Assembly: GCF_003703975.1 (NCBI RefSeq)
Contig: NZ_QTJY01000001.1
Span: forward strand, 310,001 to 374,000
Length of the DNA stretch: 64,000 nt
From: Larkinella soli
GTDB lineage: Bacteria; Bacteroidota; Bacteroidia; Cytophagales; Spirosomataceae
Direction: 5' to 3'
How positions within the stretch are numbered: position 1 is the stretch's first letter; each line of letters opens with the position of its first letter. Shown piece after piece: positions 28,157 to 37,268 of the stretch. The notes under the pieces are model-generated. The model did no database searches. It was given only the letters and a program-made list of their open reading frames with translations, and had not been told where the DNA came from. Both the position numbers and the translations under genes were made by a program.

Positions 28157-30190
28157 ATGAATCGACTCGCGAAGGAAACCAGCCCTTACCTGCTTCAGCA
28201 TGCCCATAACCCGGTCGACTGGTACGCCTGGGGCCCGGATGCGCTGCAAAAAGCCGCCGATGAAAACAAACCCATTCTGGTGAGCATCGGCTATTCCGCC
28301 TGCCACTGGTGCCATGTCATGGAGCGGGAGTCCTTTGAAAATGAGCACGTTGCAACGGTGATGAATCAGAATTTCGTGTGTATCAAAGTAGACCGGGAAG
28401 AACGGCCGGACGTCGATGCCATTTATATGGACGCGGTGCAGGCGATGGGAGTTCAGGGGGGATGGCCGCTGAACGTTTTTCTGATGCCCGATGCTCGCCC
28501 CTTCTACGGTCTTACCTATCTTCCCCCCAAACAGTGGGTCAACCTCCTGAACAGCGTCCGGAACGCCTTCGACGAAAATTACGACCAACTGGCCGATTCG
28601 GCCGAAGGCTTTGCCCGGCATCTCGGAATGAGCGTGGCCGAACAGTATTATCTGACCGATAACCGGCCGGTTTACACGAAGGAAGCCCTCGAAACCATGT
28701 ACGGGAAACTGGCCCGTTCGTTCGATTCGGAAAAGGGCGGTCCGCGCCGGGCTCCCAAATTCCCGATGCCGGCCAATTACGGTTTCCTGCTCCGGTATTA
28801 TCAGGTGACCAAAAATCAGGAAGCTCTGAACCATATCCGGCTGACGCTCGACCGAATCGCCCTGGGCGGGATTTACGATCAGGCCGGCGGAGGATTTGCC
28901 CGGTATTCGGTAGACGACCAGTGGTTTGCGCCCCATTTCGAGAAGATGCTTTACGACAACGGGCAGCTTCTGACGCTTTACTCCGAAGCCTACAGCCTGA
29001 TCAGAAATGAGCTATACCGGAAAACCGTCTTTCAGACCGTTGATTTCCTCCAGCGGGAACTGACCAGTCCGGAAGGAGGCTTCTATTCGGCCCTGGATGC
29101 CGACAGCGAAGGGGAAGAAGGCAAGTTTTACACCTGGACGACGCCGGAGTTACAATCTGTTCTGGGAGACGATTTTACCTGGTTCGCGGAATTATACCAC
29201 ATTAACCCGAACGGAAACTGGGAACACGGCCGCAACATCCTGCACCGCACCCTTTCCGACGAAGAGTTTGCCCGGATGCAGGAATGGAACCCGGATCAAT
29301 TGACACGCAACCTGGCCACGGTGCATCGAAAATTGATGGACATCCGGGCGGATCGCATCCGCCCGGGTCTGGACGACAAAATCCTGTGTTCCTGGAACGG
29401 CCTGATGCTGAAAGGCCTCGTAACGGCCTATCGGGTGTTCGGAGAGACCCGGTTTCTTGAAATGGCCGAAAATAACGCCCGGTTTATTCGAAACAGACTG
29501 ACGCAACCGGGTACCGGCCGGTTGTTTCACAGCTACAAAACCGGTCCGGATGGCGCAGGAAAAGCCACCATAACCGGGTACCTGGAAGATTATGCGGCCG
29601 TGATCGACGGCTATCTGGCTCTCTATCAAGCCACTTTTCAGGAATCTTACGTAGAGGAAGCCGACCGCCTGACCCGGTACGCCATCGAGGGCTTCTGGGA
29701 TGAGGAAGACCGGTTATTTTATTTTACCGACGCTTCCGGCGAAAAACTGATTGCCCGCAAAAAGGAGGTATTCGACAACGTCATCCCGGCGTCCAACTCC
29801 ATGATGGCTCACAACCTGCACACTCTAAGCCTGCTTCTCGACCGCCCCGACTATGCCGAACGGCTGGAGGCCATGATGGGCCGGGTTCAGAAACTGCTGG
29901 AACAAAACGCCGATTACCTGACAAACTGGGCTTCGCTGTATGCCCTCCACGTAACACCGACGGCTGAAATTGCCATCATCGGCCCGGAAGCCCTCCTGTT
30001 TAGAGAGGAGTTCGACCGCCGGTTCTACCCCAATAAAGTGCTGGCCGGAACGGTGACCGAAAGCCACCTTCCCCTGCTCGAAAACCGCACCCCTCTCCAC
30101 GGACAAACCGCCATTTATGTCTGCTACAACCGGGCCTGTCAGTTGCCGGTCCTGAGCGTGGAGGAAGCGTTGGGGAGTTTGGGAGTGTAG
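28157..30190 (+). CDS. YyaL-like thioredoxin-domain protein (DUF255 / spermatogenesis-associated 20 family)
   Basis: A 677-residue cytoplasmic protein, the usual family length. The N-terminal thioredoxin-like domain begins with [21 protein letters not shown], has the CHWC pair (Cys49, Cys52) and [11 protein letters not shown]; it is followed by an (alpha/alpha)6 barrel like that of GlcNAc-2-epimerase-type enzymes ([41 protein letters not shown]). The true activity of the family is not established. It starts 20 bp after the T9SS cargo gene. Confidence 0.9.
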   Translation: MNRLAKETSPYLLQHAHNPVDWYAWGPDALQKAADENKPILVSIGYSACHWCHVMERESFENEHVATVMNQNFVCIKVDREERPDVDAIYMDAVQAMGVQGGWPLNVFLMPDARPFYGLTYLPPKQWVNLLNSVRNAFDENYDQLADSAEGFARHLGMSVAEQYYLTDNRPVYTKEALETMYGKLARSFDSEKGGPRRAPKFPMPANYGFLLRYYQVTKNQEALNHIRLTLDRIALGGIYDQAGGGFARYSVDDQWFAPHFEKMLYDNGQLLTLYSEAYSLIRNELYRKTVFQTVDFLQRELTSPEGGFYSALDADSEGEEGKFYTWTTPELQSVLGDDFTWFAELYHINPNGNWEHGRNILHRTLSDEEFARMQEWNPDQLTRNLATVHRKLMDIRADRIRPGLDDKILCSWNGLMLKGLVTAYRVFGETRFLEMAENNARFIRNRLTQPGTGRLFHSYKTGPDGAGKATITGYLEDYAAVIDGYLALYQATFQESYVEEADRLTRYAIEGFWDEEDRLFYFTDASGEKLIARKKEVFDNVIPASNSMMAHNLHTLSLLLDRPDYAERLEAMMGRVQKLLEQNADYLTNWASLYALHVTPTAEIAIIGPEALLFREEFDRRFYPNKVLAGTVTESHLPLLENRTPLHGQTAIYVCYNRACQLPVLSVEEALGSLGV

Positions 30191-30206
30191 GAATGGTGAG
30201 GGCTTG

Positions 30207-30235
30207 TTGTCATCCCTCCTTCGTCGGGATGACAA
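30207..30235. repeat. short palindromic repeat between convergent genes
   Basis: TTGTCATCCC (30207-30216) and GGGATGACAA (30226-30235) form a perfect 10-bp stem with the loop TCCTTCGTC. The sequence resembles the dispersed GTCATCCCGA-type palindromes common in bacterial intergenic spaces. It could also end transcripts from both sides. The following 60 nt are pyrimidine-rich and gene-free. Confidence 0.55.
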
Positions 30236-30306
30236 TTCCTGTTGAAACCCAACTCCCTTACCCTTAAACTCCCAAACCCCTCAACTCCACCAACTCCCCA
30301 ACTCTT

Positions 30307-30729
30307 TCACTCTCCCCATCCCGTCAGCACCAGGCTTCGGCTGCCGCCGTGGTTGCGGTGTTCGCAAAGGTAGATGCCCTGCCAGATGCCGAGGTTCAGG
30401 CGACCATTAGTGATGGGTATCAGGACGGAATTGCCGAGCAGGGAGGCTTTCAGGTGGGCCGGCATATCGTCCGGGCCTTCGTCATTGTGGCGGAAATAAG
30501 GGGCATTTTCCGGCACCATGCGGTTGAAGTGGCTTTCAAAGTCCTGGCGGACGGTCGGGTCGGCGTTTTCGTTGATGGTAAGAGCGGCCGAGGTGTGCTG
30601 AATGAACACCTGAAGCAGCCCGGCCCGGAGCTGCCGGATCTCCGGAAATTGCCGGACGATGTGGTCGGTGATCAGGTGGAAGCCCCGCGGAAACGCCGGA
30701 AGCCGGATTTCCTTCTGGAAGAGCTGCAT
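30307..30729 (-). CDS. yjbQ: YjbQ family protein (secondary thiamine-phosphate synthase-type, UPF0047)
   Basis: A 140-residue protein of normal family length. It shows the UPF0047 hallmarks VFIQHTSAALTINENADPTVRQD and LGIWQGIYLCEHR, where His and acidic residues line the pocket. Some members have weak thiamine-phosphate synthase activity; the main role is not settled. Its start codon is 2 bp from the ruvC stop, so ruvC-yjbQ is a two-gene operon. Confidence 0.92.
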   Translation of the reverse strand: MQLFQKEIRLPAFPRGFHLITDHIVRQFPEIRQLRAGLLQVFIQHTSAALTINENADPTVRQDFESHFNRMVPENAPYFRHNDEGPDDMPAHLKASLLGNSVLIPITNGRLNLGIWQGIYLCEHRNHGGSRSLVLTGWGE

Positions 30730-30730
30730 T

Positions 30731-31330
30731 TTATTTGAGCCGGTTTGGGTTTTCGTTCACAAAAGCCGACCAGGCACCCTTTTTGGTCTTCTTGCCGCTG
30801 GAACGTGCTCCCGGGATGGCATTTTCGTGAAAATGATGGCACACCGCAATGGCGAGCGCATCGGTGGCATCGAAAAATTCGGGGTCGAGGTCGGCCTGGA
30901 GTAGATGTCCGACCATGTGGGCTACCTGTTCCTTGGCGGCATTCCCGTTCCCGGTGACCGATTGTTTGACCCTCCGGGGTGAATATTCGACGATCGGAAT
31001 CCCCCTGGAAAGCGCGGCCGCCATCACAACCCCCTGCGCCCGGCCGAGTTTCAGCATGGCCTGAACGTTTTTTCCGAAGAAGGGGTCTTCGATAGCCATT
31101 TCGTCCGGGGTGTGCTCATCGATCAGCTGGATGGCCCGGTCGAAGAGTTTCTTTAGTTTCAGTTCGTGGGTACTATATTTGCTCAGGTGAATCACACCGT
31201 ATTGCAAAAGACTCATCTGCCCGTTCTGCACCCGGATCACCCCGTACCCGGCGATCTGGGTGCCGGGATCGACGCCCAGAATAATTTTTTCGGATACGAT
31301 ACGTTCCACAGGTGCGGCAGGAAGGGTCAT
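30731..31330 (-). CDS. ruvC: Holliday junction resolvase RuvC
   Basis: Cuts four-way DNA junctions at the end of homologous recombination. The RNase H-like fold shows the four acidic catalytic positions: Asp21 in GVDPGT, Glu81 in AIEDPFFGKN, and Asp154/Asp157 in FDATDALA. With the start at 31330 the protein has 199 residues; a longer frame to 31513 would overlap the divergent gene and lacks family similarity. The basic tail (RSSGKKTKKGAW) is about 25 residues longer than usual. Partners RuvA and RuvB are not in the window. Confidence 0.93.
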   Translation of the reverse strand: MTLPAAPVERIVSEKIILGVDPGTQIAGYGVIRVQNGQMSLLQYGVIHLSKYSTHELKLKKLFDRAIQLIDEHTPDEMAIEDPFFGKNVQAMLKLGRAQGVVMAAALSRGIPIVEYSPRRVKQSVTGNGNAAKEQVAHMVGHLLQADLDPEFFDATDALAIAVCHHFHENAIPGARSSGKKTKKGAWSAFVNENPNRLK

Positions 31331-31363
31331 GAGTCTGGTGTCCGGTGTTTCAGATGAGCGGTT

Positions 31364-32359
31364 ATGCAAAGTAACGGGATCGTCCCCCAAAGAACGTATA
31401 CTCACACCAAAAAAATCGTCATTTTGGTGAAGATCGCCATTTTGGGGATAATTGCCTATTACATCTACCTGAGTCTCTCCCGCCAGCGGCAGGATTTCCT
31501 TTCGGTCTGGCAATACTGGCAGAAGGCCGACTGGCTGAGCCTGCCGGCGGTTTTGCTTTTGGGGCTGACTCCGGTGAACTGGCTGCTGGAAGCCCGCAAG
31601 TGGCAGATCCTGGTCCGCCGGATCGAGCCGCTCTCGCTCGGTGAAGCCCTGCGGGGTGTTTTATCCGGCTTATCCATGGGCTTCGCGCTGCCCGCCCAGC
31701 TGGGTGACACGGCAGGCCGCCTGCTTTCCCTGCGTTCCGACCAGCGGTTTCAGGGCATAGGCGCTTCTTTGGTTTCGGGCGGGATGCAGTTCTACGCGGC
31801 CCTTCTGTTCGGCACCGTTGCCCTGATTTCCAAACCAGACATTTTTCAGGAAAATTTTCAGGTCACCTACCGGGCCTTGCTGGCTTCCCTGCTGGTCTGC
31901 CTCTTTCTGGGAGGTATAACGGCCATGAACCGGCACCGTCTGGCTCAGTCCGGGATTTCCTGGCTGAAACGCTGGGAAAAATACTGGTCGGTTGCGGCTT
32001 ATTACTCCTCAAAAGAACTCTGGCAGGCACTGGGAACAGCTATGCTTCGTTACCTGACCTTTTCCCTTCAATTTTACCTGTCCCTCCGGCTTTTTGAAGT
32101 CATCCTCCCGGCGTTGGATATGGCCGCCGGGATCGGTCTGGTATATCTCGGAAAAACCATCATTCCGGCCTTCAATCTGCTCAGCGACCTCGGCATCCGG
32201 GAAGCTACCTCACTGTGGGTGTTCGGTCAATGGGACGTTCGGGCGTCGCAGGTACTTTCCGCCACGCTGACCCTCTGGCTAGTGAACATTCTGACTCCAG
32301 TCCTGGCCGGCTTCTTTCTTATCTGGAAAATTAAAATTGGCCAACGGCGTGATCCATAA
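31364..32359 (+). CDS. lysylphosphatidylglycerol synthase TM-region family protein
   Basis: A 331-residue polytopic protein (about 7-8 helices) of the LPG_synthase_TM/UPF0104 type: LEARKWQILVRRIEPLSLGEALRGVLSG, ALPAQLGD, and the late SDLGIREA motif. Family members include membrane parts of MprF, and some act with glycosyltransferases as glycolipid flippases. There is no catalytic synthase domain here. Its stop overlaps the start of a membrane GT2 by 1 nt (TAATG), so it most likely works with that enzyme on a glycolipid or lipid-linked sugar (inference). Confidence 0.82.
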   Translation: MQSNGIVPQRTYTHTKKIVILVKIAILGIIAYYIYLSLSRQRQDFLSVWQYWQKADWLSLPAVLLLGLTPVNWLLEARKWQILVRRIEPLSLGEALRGVLSGLSMGFALPAQLGDTAGRLLSLRSDQRFQGIGASLVSGGMQFYAALLFGTVALISKPDIFQENFQVTYRALLASLLVCLFLGGITAMNRHRLAQSGISWLKRWEKYWSVAAYYSSKELWQALGTAMLRYLTFSLQFYLSLRLFEVILPALDMAAGIGLVYLGKTIIPAFNLLSDLGIREATSLWVFGQWDVRASQVLSATLTLWLVNILTPVLAGFFLIWKIKIGQRRDP

Positions 32360-33495
32360 TGTTTTATATACTCCTAGCTATAGTTACAATTTATTCAGTT
32401 TTTACCCTCGTGCTGACCGCAGCCTGGTGGAAAAATCCATCCCTTCCGACGTTGGAAACGAATGGTTCAGGGCCTCCGGCGGTGCGGATCAGTGTTATCA
32501 TCCCGGTTCGGAACGAGGAACAAACCCTGCCGATACTGTTGAAGGATCTCTGCGCACAAACCTTTCCTTCCGAAAGTTTTGAGGTCATTGTCGCCGACGA
32601 CGGTTCGACGGACAATACTCCAAACATTCTGGCAGCTTTCGTCAGTCAGGTTCCCTTCCGCCTGCGCCCACTGACCCTGACCGAGGGGCCGACGACCTCG
32701 CCCAAGAAAAGGGCCATCCGCCAAAGCATCGCCCTTGCCACCGGAGACCTGATCGTGACCACGGACGGCGATTGCCGGGTAGGTCCCCGCTGGCTGGAGA
32801 TCATTGCCCTTCATTACCGGCAAACCGGCGCCCGAATGATCACGGGTCCGATCACCTTTCTTCCGGAGCATACGGCCTTCGATTATCTTCAGACAGTGGA
32901 GAGCAGCAGCCTGATCGGTTCCGGGGCGGCCACGCTGGCGTTGGGTCTGCCCACCATGTGCAACGGAGCCAACCTGATCTACGAAAAACGGGCTTTTGAG
33001 GAAGTGGGAGGATTTGACGGTACCGAACACATTGCCTCAGGCGACGACGAATTTCTGATGCACAAAATCGCCAAACGCTTTCCTAACGGTGTTAGATTCC
33101 TGAAAAACCCCGATGCCGTCGTCCGGACTACCCCCCAGCCGACGCTAAAGGCGTTCTACCACCAGCGGAAGCGGTGGGCCAGCAAATGGAAAGCCTACGA
33201 AAGTTATCTCCCGTCCCTCCTGGCCTTTTTTGTGTTCACCAGCAATCTGTCCGTCCTGATCACACTGGCCGGATGGGCAGCCGCTGCGCTTAGTTCCAGC
33301 CAACTAATCTGGCTGATCGGCTTGAAAGCTGTTCCGGAGTGGTTATTTTTGGGGTCGGTCCTCGTATTTCTGGGAAAGAGGAAAACCCTGCCTTGGATAC
33401 CGGTTACCCAATTGGTTTACCCGTTCTATGTGGTCTTTTTCGGGCTGGTGGCCCAGCGAAAAGGGTTCAGGTGGAAGGGCCGGGATTTACGCTGA
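32359..33495 (+). CDS. membrane-bound GT2 glycosyltransferase (cellulose-synthase-like)
   Basis: A 378-residue protein with one N-terminal helix, a GT-A domain, and two to three C-terminal helices. Motifs: SVIIPVRNEE, VADDGSTDNT, TTDGDCRV (DxD), and QRKRWASKW, the QxxRW acceptor signature of processive synthases. This layout suggests chain synthesis with export or elongation of a glycolipid. It overlaps the upstream gene by 1 nt and is followed 18 bp later by a NodB deacetylase, a pairing seen for aminosugar polymers or lipids such as poly-GlcNAc. Confidence 0.85.
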   Translation: MFYILLAIVTIYSVFTLVLTAAWWKNPSLPTLETNGSGPPAVRISVIIPVRNEEQTLPILLKDLCAQTFPSESFEVIVADDGSTDNTPNILAAFVSQVPFRLRPLTLTEGPTTSPKKRAIRQSIALATGDLIVTTDGDCRVGPRWLEIIALHYRQTGARMITGPITFLPEHTAFDYLQTVESSSLIGSGAATLALGLPTMCNGANLIYEKRAFEEVGGFDGTEHIASGDDEFLMHKIAKRFPNGVRFLKNPDAVVRTTPQPTLKAFYHQRKRWASKWKAYESYLPSLLAFFVFTSNLSVLITLAGWAAAALSSSQLIWLIGLKAVPEWLFLGSVLVFLGKRKTLPWIPVTQLVYPFYVVFFGLVAQRKGFRWKGRDLR

Positions 33496-33513
33496 AGACC
33501 GAGCCTGATCGCG

Positions 33514-34128
33514 ATGTTCTTATTCAAAACCAATTTCATTCTCCGAAGCCTCTATCCCCGTTTCCGGTGGCGGGTCCGCACCCGGGAGAAAGTGATCTAC
33601 CTGACGTTCGATGACGGGCCGATCCCGGAGGTGACCGAGTTTGTCCTGGCTACCCTGAAGGAGTTCGGTGCCAGGGCTACCTTTTTCTGCATCGGAGACA
33701 ACGTCCGGAAGCATCCCGAGATTTACGAAATGGTCTGCCGGAGCGGGAATTCCATCGGTAATCATACGTTTAACCACCTGAACGGCTGGAAAACGGAGGA
33801 CGGGCCCTATCTCGAAAACTTCCGGCAATGTCAGACGCAGCTCGGCCTGCCGACCCGGCTGTTTCGTCCCCCCTACGGCCGGATCAAACGAAGCCAGGCC
33901 CGGGAGGTTCTCCAAACCCACGAGGTCGTGATGTGGGATGTCCTGACCGGCGATTTTTCGCCGAACCTTCAGCCGGAAATGATCCTTCGGAAAACCATCC
34001 ACTATTCGGAACCCGGCTCCATCCTCCTTTTTCATGACAGCCTCAAGGCCTGGCCCCGCATGAGCTTTGCCCTTCCCCGGGTGCTTTCCCACTTTTCTGA
34101 ACGGGGCTACCGGTTCGAGGGGTTGTAA
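33514..34128 (+). CDS. NodB-type polysaccharide deacetylase
   Basis: A 204-residue carbohydrate esterase family 4 protein. The five motifs are present: TFDDGP (Asp33 base, Asp34 metal), HTFNH (His84, His88 metal), RPPYGR, a WDVLTGDF block, and LLFHDS. It removes N-acetyl groups from GlcNAc-containing chains or lipids. No clear signal peptide is visible, so it may act in the cytoplasm or be membrane-associated through its basic, aromatic N terminus. It lies between two GT2 genes. Confidence 0.88.
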   Translation: MFLFKTNFILRSLYPRFRWRVRTREKVIYLTFDDGPIPEVTEFVLATLKEFGARATFFCIGDNVRKHPEIYEMVCRSGNSIGNHTFNHLNGWKTEDGPYLENFRQCQTQLGLPTRLFRPPYGRIKRSQAREVLQTHEVVMWDVLTGDFSPNLQPEMILRKTIHYSEPGSILLFHDSLKAWPRMSFALPRVLSHFSERGYRFEGL

Positions 34129-34168
34129 TCGAACGTTTTTATACTGGTTTTTCTTAACTGACAGAAAT

Positions 34169-34191
34169 CCTGTACCGGTGGCCGGTACAGG
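34169..34191 (+). promoter_or_regulatory. strong hairpin just before GT2 start
   Basis: CCTGTACCGG (34169-34178) and CCGGTACAGG (34182-34191) form a perfect 10-bp stem with a 3-nt loop, ending 12 nt before the ATG at 34204. It would cover the ribosome-binding region and may hold down translation, or be a weak terminator without a T run. Confidence 0.5.
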
Positions 34192-34203
34192 CAGGTAAAT
34201 AGA

Positions 34204-35196
34204 ATGCAGCCGACCGTCAGCATATTGATTGCCGCCCGTAACGAGGAAGCCAACATTCTCCGGTGCCTGCAGGCGCTGGAGCGGCTGGCGTTTCCGGCAG
34301 AAGACCTGGAAGTCCTGATCGGAAACGACCGGTCGGAGGACAATACGGGTCCCCTCGTGGCGGCTTTCATCGCCGAAAAATCCAACTTCCGGCTGTTAGA
34401 CATAAACAGCCGGATCGGCAATCAGGCGGGCAAGGCCAACGTTCTGGCCCAGCTGGCCCGGGAAGCCCGGGGCCGTTTTTTTCTGATCACCGATGCGGAT
34501 TGCGAGGTCTCGGCCGGCTGGATTTCCGGTATGATCCGGCCTTTTTCGAACGAAGGCGTCGGCGTCGTGACCGGATGTACCCGGATGGTCGCCCATACCG
34601 CGTTTCAGAAACTCCAGGCCATCGACTGGCTGGCGGGCCAGCATGTGATCGATCAGCTGGCCCGTTTCGGGATTCCGCTGACCACCATGGGCAACAACAT
34701 GGCCGTCCGCCGGCAGGCCTATGAGGCAACGGGCGGATATGAACATCTGCCGTTCTCCATCGTCGAGGATTTCCAGTTGTTTCGCGAAATCCTGAAACAC
34801 CGGTATAATTTCGCCCACCTGTTTCGGCCGGAGGTGCTGGCCATGACCCAGCCGCTCCCCGGATTCCGGGCGTGGCTTCATCAGCGCAAACGCTGGATGA
34901 TCGGTGCGATGGAACTCCCGTGGTATTTTCTCGCTTTTCTCCTTTTACAGACCCTGTTTTATCCGCTGCTGATTGGCCTGAGCTTCTGGTTTCCGGTCCT
35001 GGCGGTGAGTATCTGGGGCCTGAAATTCGGACTCCAGTCGTTCCAGCTGGCGGTGATCCTGAAGCGGTTCCATTGTCGGGACCTCTTGCCCTTTATCCCG
35101 CTGTATGATCCGTATGTCCATATCGGGTACCTGATGACCCTGATTTTTTATCTGTTACCAACCAAAGTAATCTGGAAGGGTCGTACGTATCCGTAA
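34204..35196 (+). CDS. membrane-bound GT2 glycosyltransferase
   Basis: A 330-residue GT2 enzyme: SILIAARNEEANIL, IGNDRSEDNTG, TDADCEV (DxD), VEDFQL and QRKRWMIGA (QxxRW-like) are visible, followed by two to three C-terminal membrane helices. It lacks the N-terminal helix of its upstream relative. It is the last of four genes (LPG-TM, GT2, NodB, GT2) likely to build one N-deacetylated glycolipid or polymer. Donor sugar unknown. Confidence 0.85.
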   Translation: MQPTVSILIAARNEEANILRCLQALERLAFPAEDLEVLIGNDRSEDNTGPLVAAFIAEKSNFRLLDINSRIGNQAGKANVLAQLAREARGRFFLITDADCEVSAGWISGMIRPFSNEGVGVVTGCTRMVAHTAFQKLQAIDWLAGQHVIDQLARFGIPLTTMGNNMAVRRQAYEATGGYEHLPFSIVEDFQLFREILKHRYNFAHLFRPEVLAMTQPLPGFRAWLHQRKRWMIGAMELPWYFLAFLLLQTLFYPLLIGLSFWFPVLAVSIWGLKFGLQSFQLAVILKRFHCRDLLPFIPLYDPYVHIGYLMTLIFYLLPTKVIWKGRTYP

Positions 35197-35218
35197 ACCA
35201 TTTTTTGAAATACCGCCC

Positions 35219-36007
35219 ATGTTGATCGATACCCACGCACACATTTACGATCCCCAGTTTGAAGACCGGGAGACCATGCTTCGTCAGGCGGCTGGAGAGG
35301 GAATCGGCCAGATCTGGATGCCCAACTGCGCCCGTGAGACTGTGGAGGGTATGATGGAACTGGCAAGTGCCTATCCGGATCGGTGCCTGCCGATGATGGG
35401 TCTGCATCCCTGCTATGTGAGCGAATCCGTGGAAGCGGAGCTGGCCGAAGTGGAAAACCGGCTTCATCGCAGCCGGTTTATTGCCGTAGGCGAAATCGGG
35501 CTGGATTTTTATTGGGATATGACCTTCGTGCCGCAGCAGTTCGAAGCCTTTCGTGTTCAGCTTCAATGGGCGTCGTCCCTGAACCTGCCGGTGTCCATTC
35601 ACAGCCGGTCCGGACACGACCGCAATGCCTTTGCGGAGGCCGCCGACCTGATCGAACAACTGGCCCTCCCGAACCTGAACGGCATTTTTCACTGCTTCGT
35701 GGGAACGGCCGACGAGGCCCGGCGGGCCATCGACCTCGGCTTTAAGCTGGGCATCGGGGGTGTCTCGACTTTCAAAAACGGCGGTTTGGACAAGGTGATC
35801 CCAGAAATTGGGCTGGAACACCTCGTGCTGGAAACCGATTCGCCCTACCTGGCCCCGGTTCCCTACCGGGGTAAACGGAACGAACCGGCCTACCTCCGGC
35901 TGATCGCCCGGCGGGTCGCCGATCTGAAACAGGTTTCTATGGAACTGGTGGAAAGCCAGACCACCACCAACGCCCTAACTCTCCTGAAAGGGATTCCCAC
36001 CCTGTAA
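35219..36007 (+). CDS. tatD: TatD family metal-dependent hydrolase
   Basis: A 262-residue amidohydrolase-fold DNase. Metal ligands: DTHAH (His6, His8), GEIGLDF (Glu), HSR and HCF histidines, and ETDSPYL with the Asp. The family trims 3' DNA ends and helps quality control; the exact role in this organism is inferred. It is followed 11 bp later by ansA. Confidence 0.93.
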   Translation: MLIDTHAHIYDPQFEDRETMLRQAAGEGIGQIWMPNCARETVEGMMELASAYPDRCLPMMGLHPCYVSESVEAELAEVENRLHRSRFIAVGEIGLDFYWDMTFVPQQFEAFRVQLQWASSLNLPVSIHSRSGHDRNAFAEAADLIEQLALPNLNGIFHCFVGTADEARRAIDLGFKLGIGGVSTFKNGGLDKVIPEIGLEHLVLETDSPYLAPVPYRGKRNEPAYLRLIARRVADLKQVSMELVESQTTTNALTLLKGIPTL

Positions 36008-36018
36008 GTACCTAACCG

Positions 36019-37086
36019 ATGTACCAAACCGTCCATATCAATCCCGCTCTCCCCAACAAACCCCGTTCGTCAGTGCTGGTCATTTATACCGGGGGCACGC
36101 TGGGAATGGTCTATGACCGGCTGAACGACCAGCTGGTTCCCTTCGATTTTGAGCAGATTCTGGACCGGGTTCCGGAAATCCGGCGGCTGGATTTCGAGCT
36201 TACCGTGGTGACGCTCAATGAACTGATCGATTCCTCCAACATGAAACCTGACCACTGGATCGATCTGGGGCGGATTATTCGGAAAAATTATGTGGATTTC
36301 GACAGCTTCGTCATCCTCCACGGAACGGACACCATGGCCTACACGGCCTCCGCGCTGAGTTTCCTGCTGGAAGGGCTGAATAAACCTGTCATTCTGACGG
36401 GAGCCCAGTTGCCGATCGGGGTAGCCCGGACCGACGCCCGGGAAAACTTCATCACCGCCCTGGAAATTGCGGCCGCGCAGGAAAACGGCCGGCCGATGGT
36501 GCCGGAGGTCTGCATCTACTTTAATTCCCTGCTGTTAAGAGGAAACCGGGCCAAGAAGAAGGAAAGTGTTCATTTCAACGCGTTCCATTCGGAAAATTAC
36601 CCCCACCTGGCGATGGCGGGCGTCAGCATCGAATACAATACGCCCTTCATCCGCTCTTACGATCCGGAGGCCCATCTGGTGCTGCATGAGGAGATGGAAA
36701 CGCAGGTAATGGTGCTTCCGCTGTTTCCGGGCATCAACCGGCAGGTCATCGGAGCCATTCTGGGCATTCCGGGACTTCGGGGGTTGATTCTGGAAACGTA
36801 CGGCGCCGGCAACGCTCCTACGGACACCTGGTTTTTGAATGCCCTGAAAAGCGCCGTCGATCGGGGGCTGATCATCGCCAACGTCTCCCAATGCGACGGG
36901 GGACGCGTCACCCAGGGCCGCTACCAGACCAGCAAGCTTTTACAGCAGATTGGGGTAGTCAGTGGCGGGGACCTGACCGTAGAGGCCGCCGTTACCAAGC
37001 TCATGTTTTTACTCGCCGGGGAACCGGACCCCGATCGGCTGAAAAAGCGACTGGCCGAACCGATCTGCGGAGAAATGAGCGTTTGA
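36019..37086 (+). CDS. ansA: type I L-asparaginase
   Basis: A 355-residue cytoplasmic asparaginase. The first nucleophile motif is IYTGGTLGM with the catalytic Thr, and the second is HGTDTMAYTAS with Thr-Asp and Lys following in the family fold. It hydrolyses L-asparagine to aspartate and ammonia. There is no signal peptide, as expected for the low-affinity type I enzyme. It is tatD's downstream neighbour, probably in one operon. The next feature is a tRNA-Ser promoter. Confidence 0.93.
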   Translation: MYQTVHINPALPNKPRSSVLVIYTGGTLGMVYDRLNDQLVPFDFEQILDRVPEIRRLDFELTVVTLNELIDSSNMKPDHWIDLGRIIRKNYVDFDSFVILHGTDTMAYTASALSFLLEGLNKPVILTGAQLPIGVARTDARENFITALEIAAAQENGRPMVPEVCIYFNSLLLRGNRAKKKESVHFNAFHSENYPHLAMAGVSIEYNTPFIRSYDPEAHLVLHEEMETQVMVLPLFPGINRQVIGAILGIPGLRGLILETYGAGNAPTDTWFLNALKSAVDRGLIIANVSQCDGGRVTQGRYQTSKLLQQIGVVSGGDLTVEAAVTKLMFLLAGEPDPDRLKKRLAEPICGEMSV

Positions 37087-37099
37087 AAAAGCCAAAGGG

Positions 37100-37130
37100 T
37101 TGGAATATTTACAAACAAACCTCATATTTG
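37100..37130 (+). promoter_or_regulatory. promoter for tRNA-Ser
   Basis: TTG at 37100-37102, 20-nt spacer, CATATTTG at 37123-37130 (7 of 8 to a TAnnTTTG pattern). Transcription would begin a few nucleotides before the tRNA at 37144. Confidence 0.5.
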
Positions 37131-37143
37131 CACTCCGTTAAAC

Positions 37144-37231
37144 AGAGAGGTGTCCGAGTGGTTGAAGGAGCACGCCTGGAAAGTGTGTATACGTCTCAAG
37201 CGTATCGAGGGTTCGAATCCCTTCCTCTCTG
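37144..37231 (+). tRNA. tRNA-Ser (anticodon GGA)
   Basis: Acceptor stem AGAGAGG/CCTCTCT, anticodon stem CACGC/GTGTG with loop CTGGAAA (anticodon GGA, reading UCC/UCU), a long class II variable arm TATACG/CGTAT, and T-loop TTCGAAT. No CCA is encoded. A terminator follows at once. No second copy of its 3' end was noticed in the window, so there is no sign of an att duplication. Confidence 0.93.
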
Positions 37232-37232
37232 C

Positions 37233-37268
37233 AAAAAGCCGTTCCTGGCACTAGGAACGGCTTTTTTT
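37233..37268 (+). terminator. Rho-independent terminator after tRNA-Ser
   Basis: AAAAAGCCGTTCCT (37233-37246) pairs exactly with AGGAACGGCTTTTT (37253-37266) around a 6-nt loop and is followed by more T. A strong intrinsic terminator. Confidence 0.92.

Noticed and set aside
30731-31513. Longer 260-residue form of RuvC
   Set aside because: The extra 61 N-terminal residues precede the conserved fold, overlap the divergent membrane-protein gene and lack similarity to RuvC.
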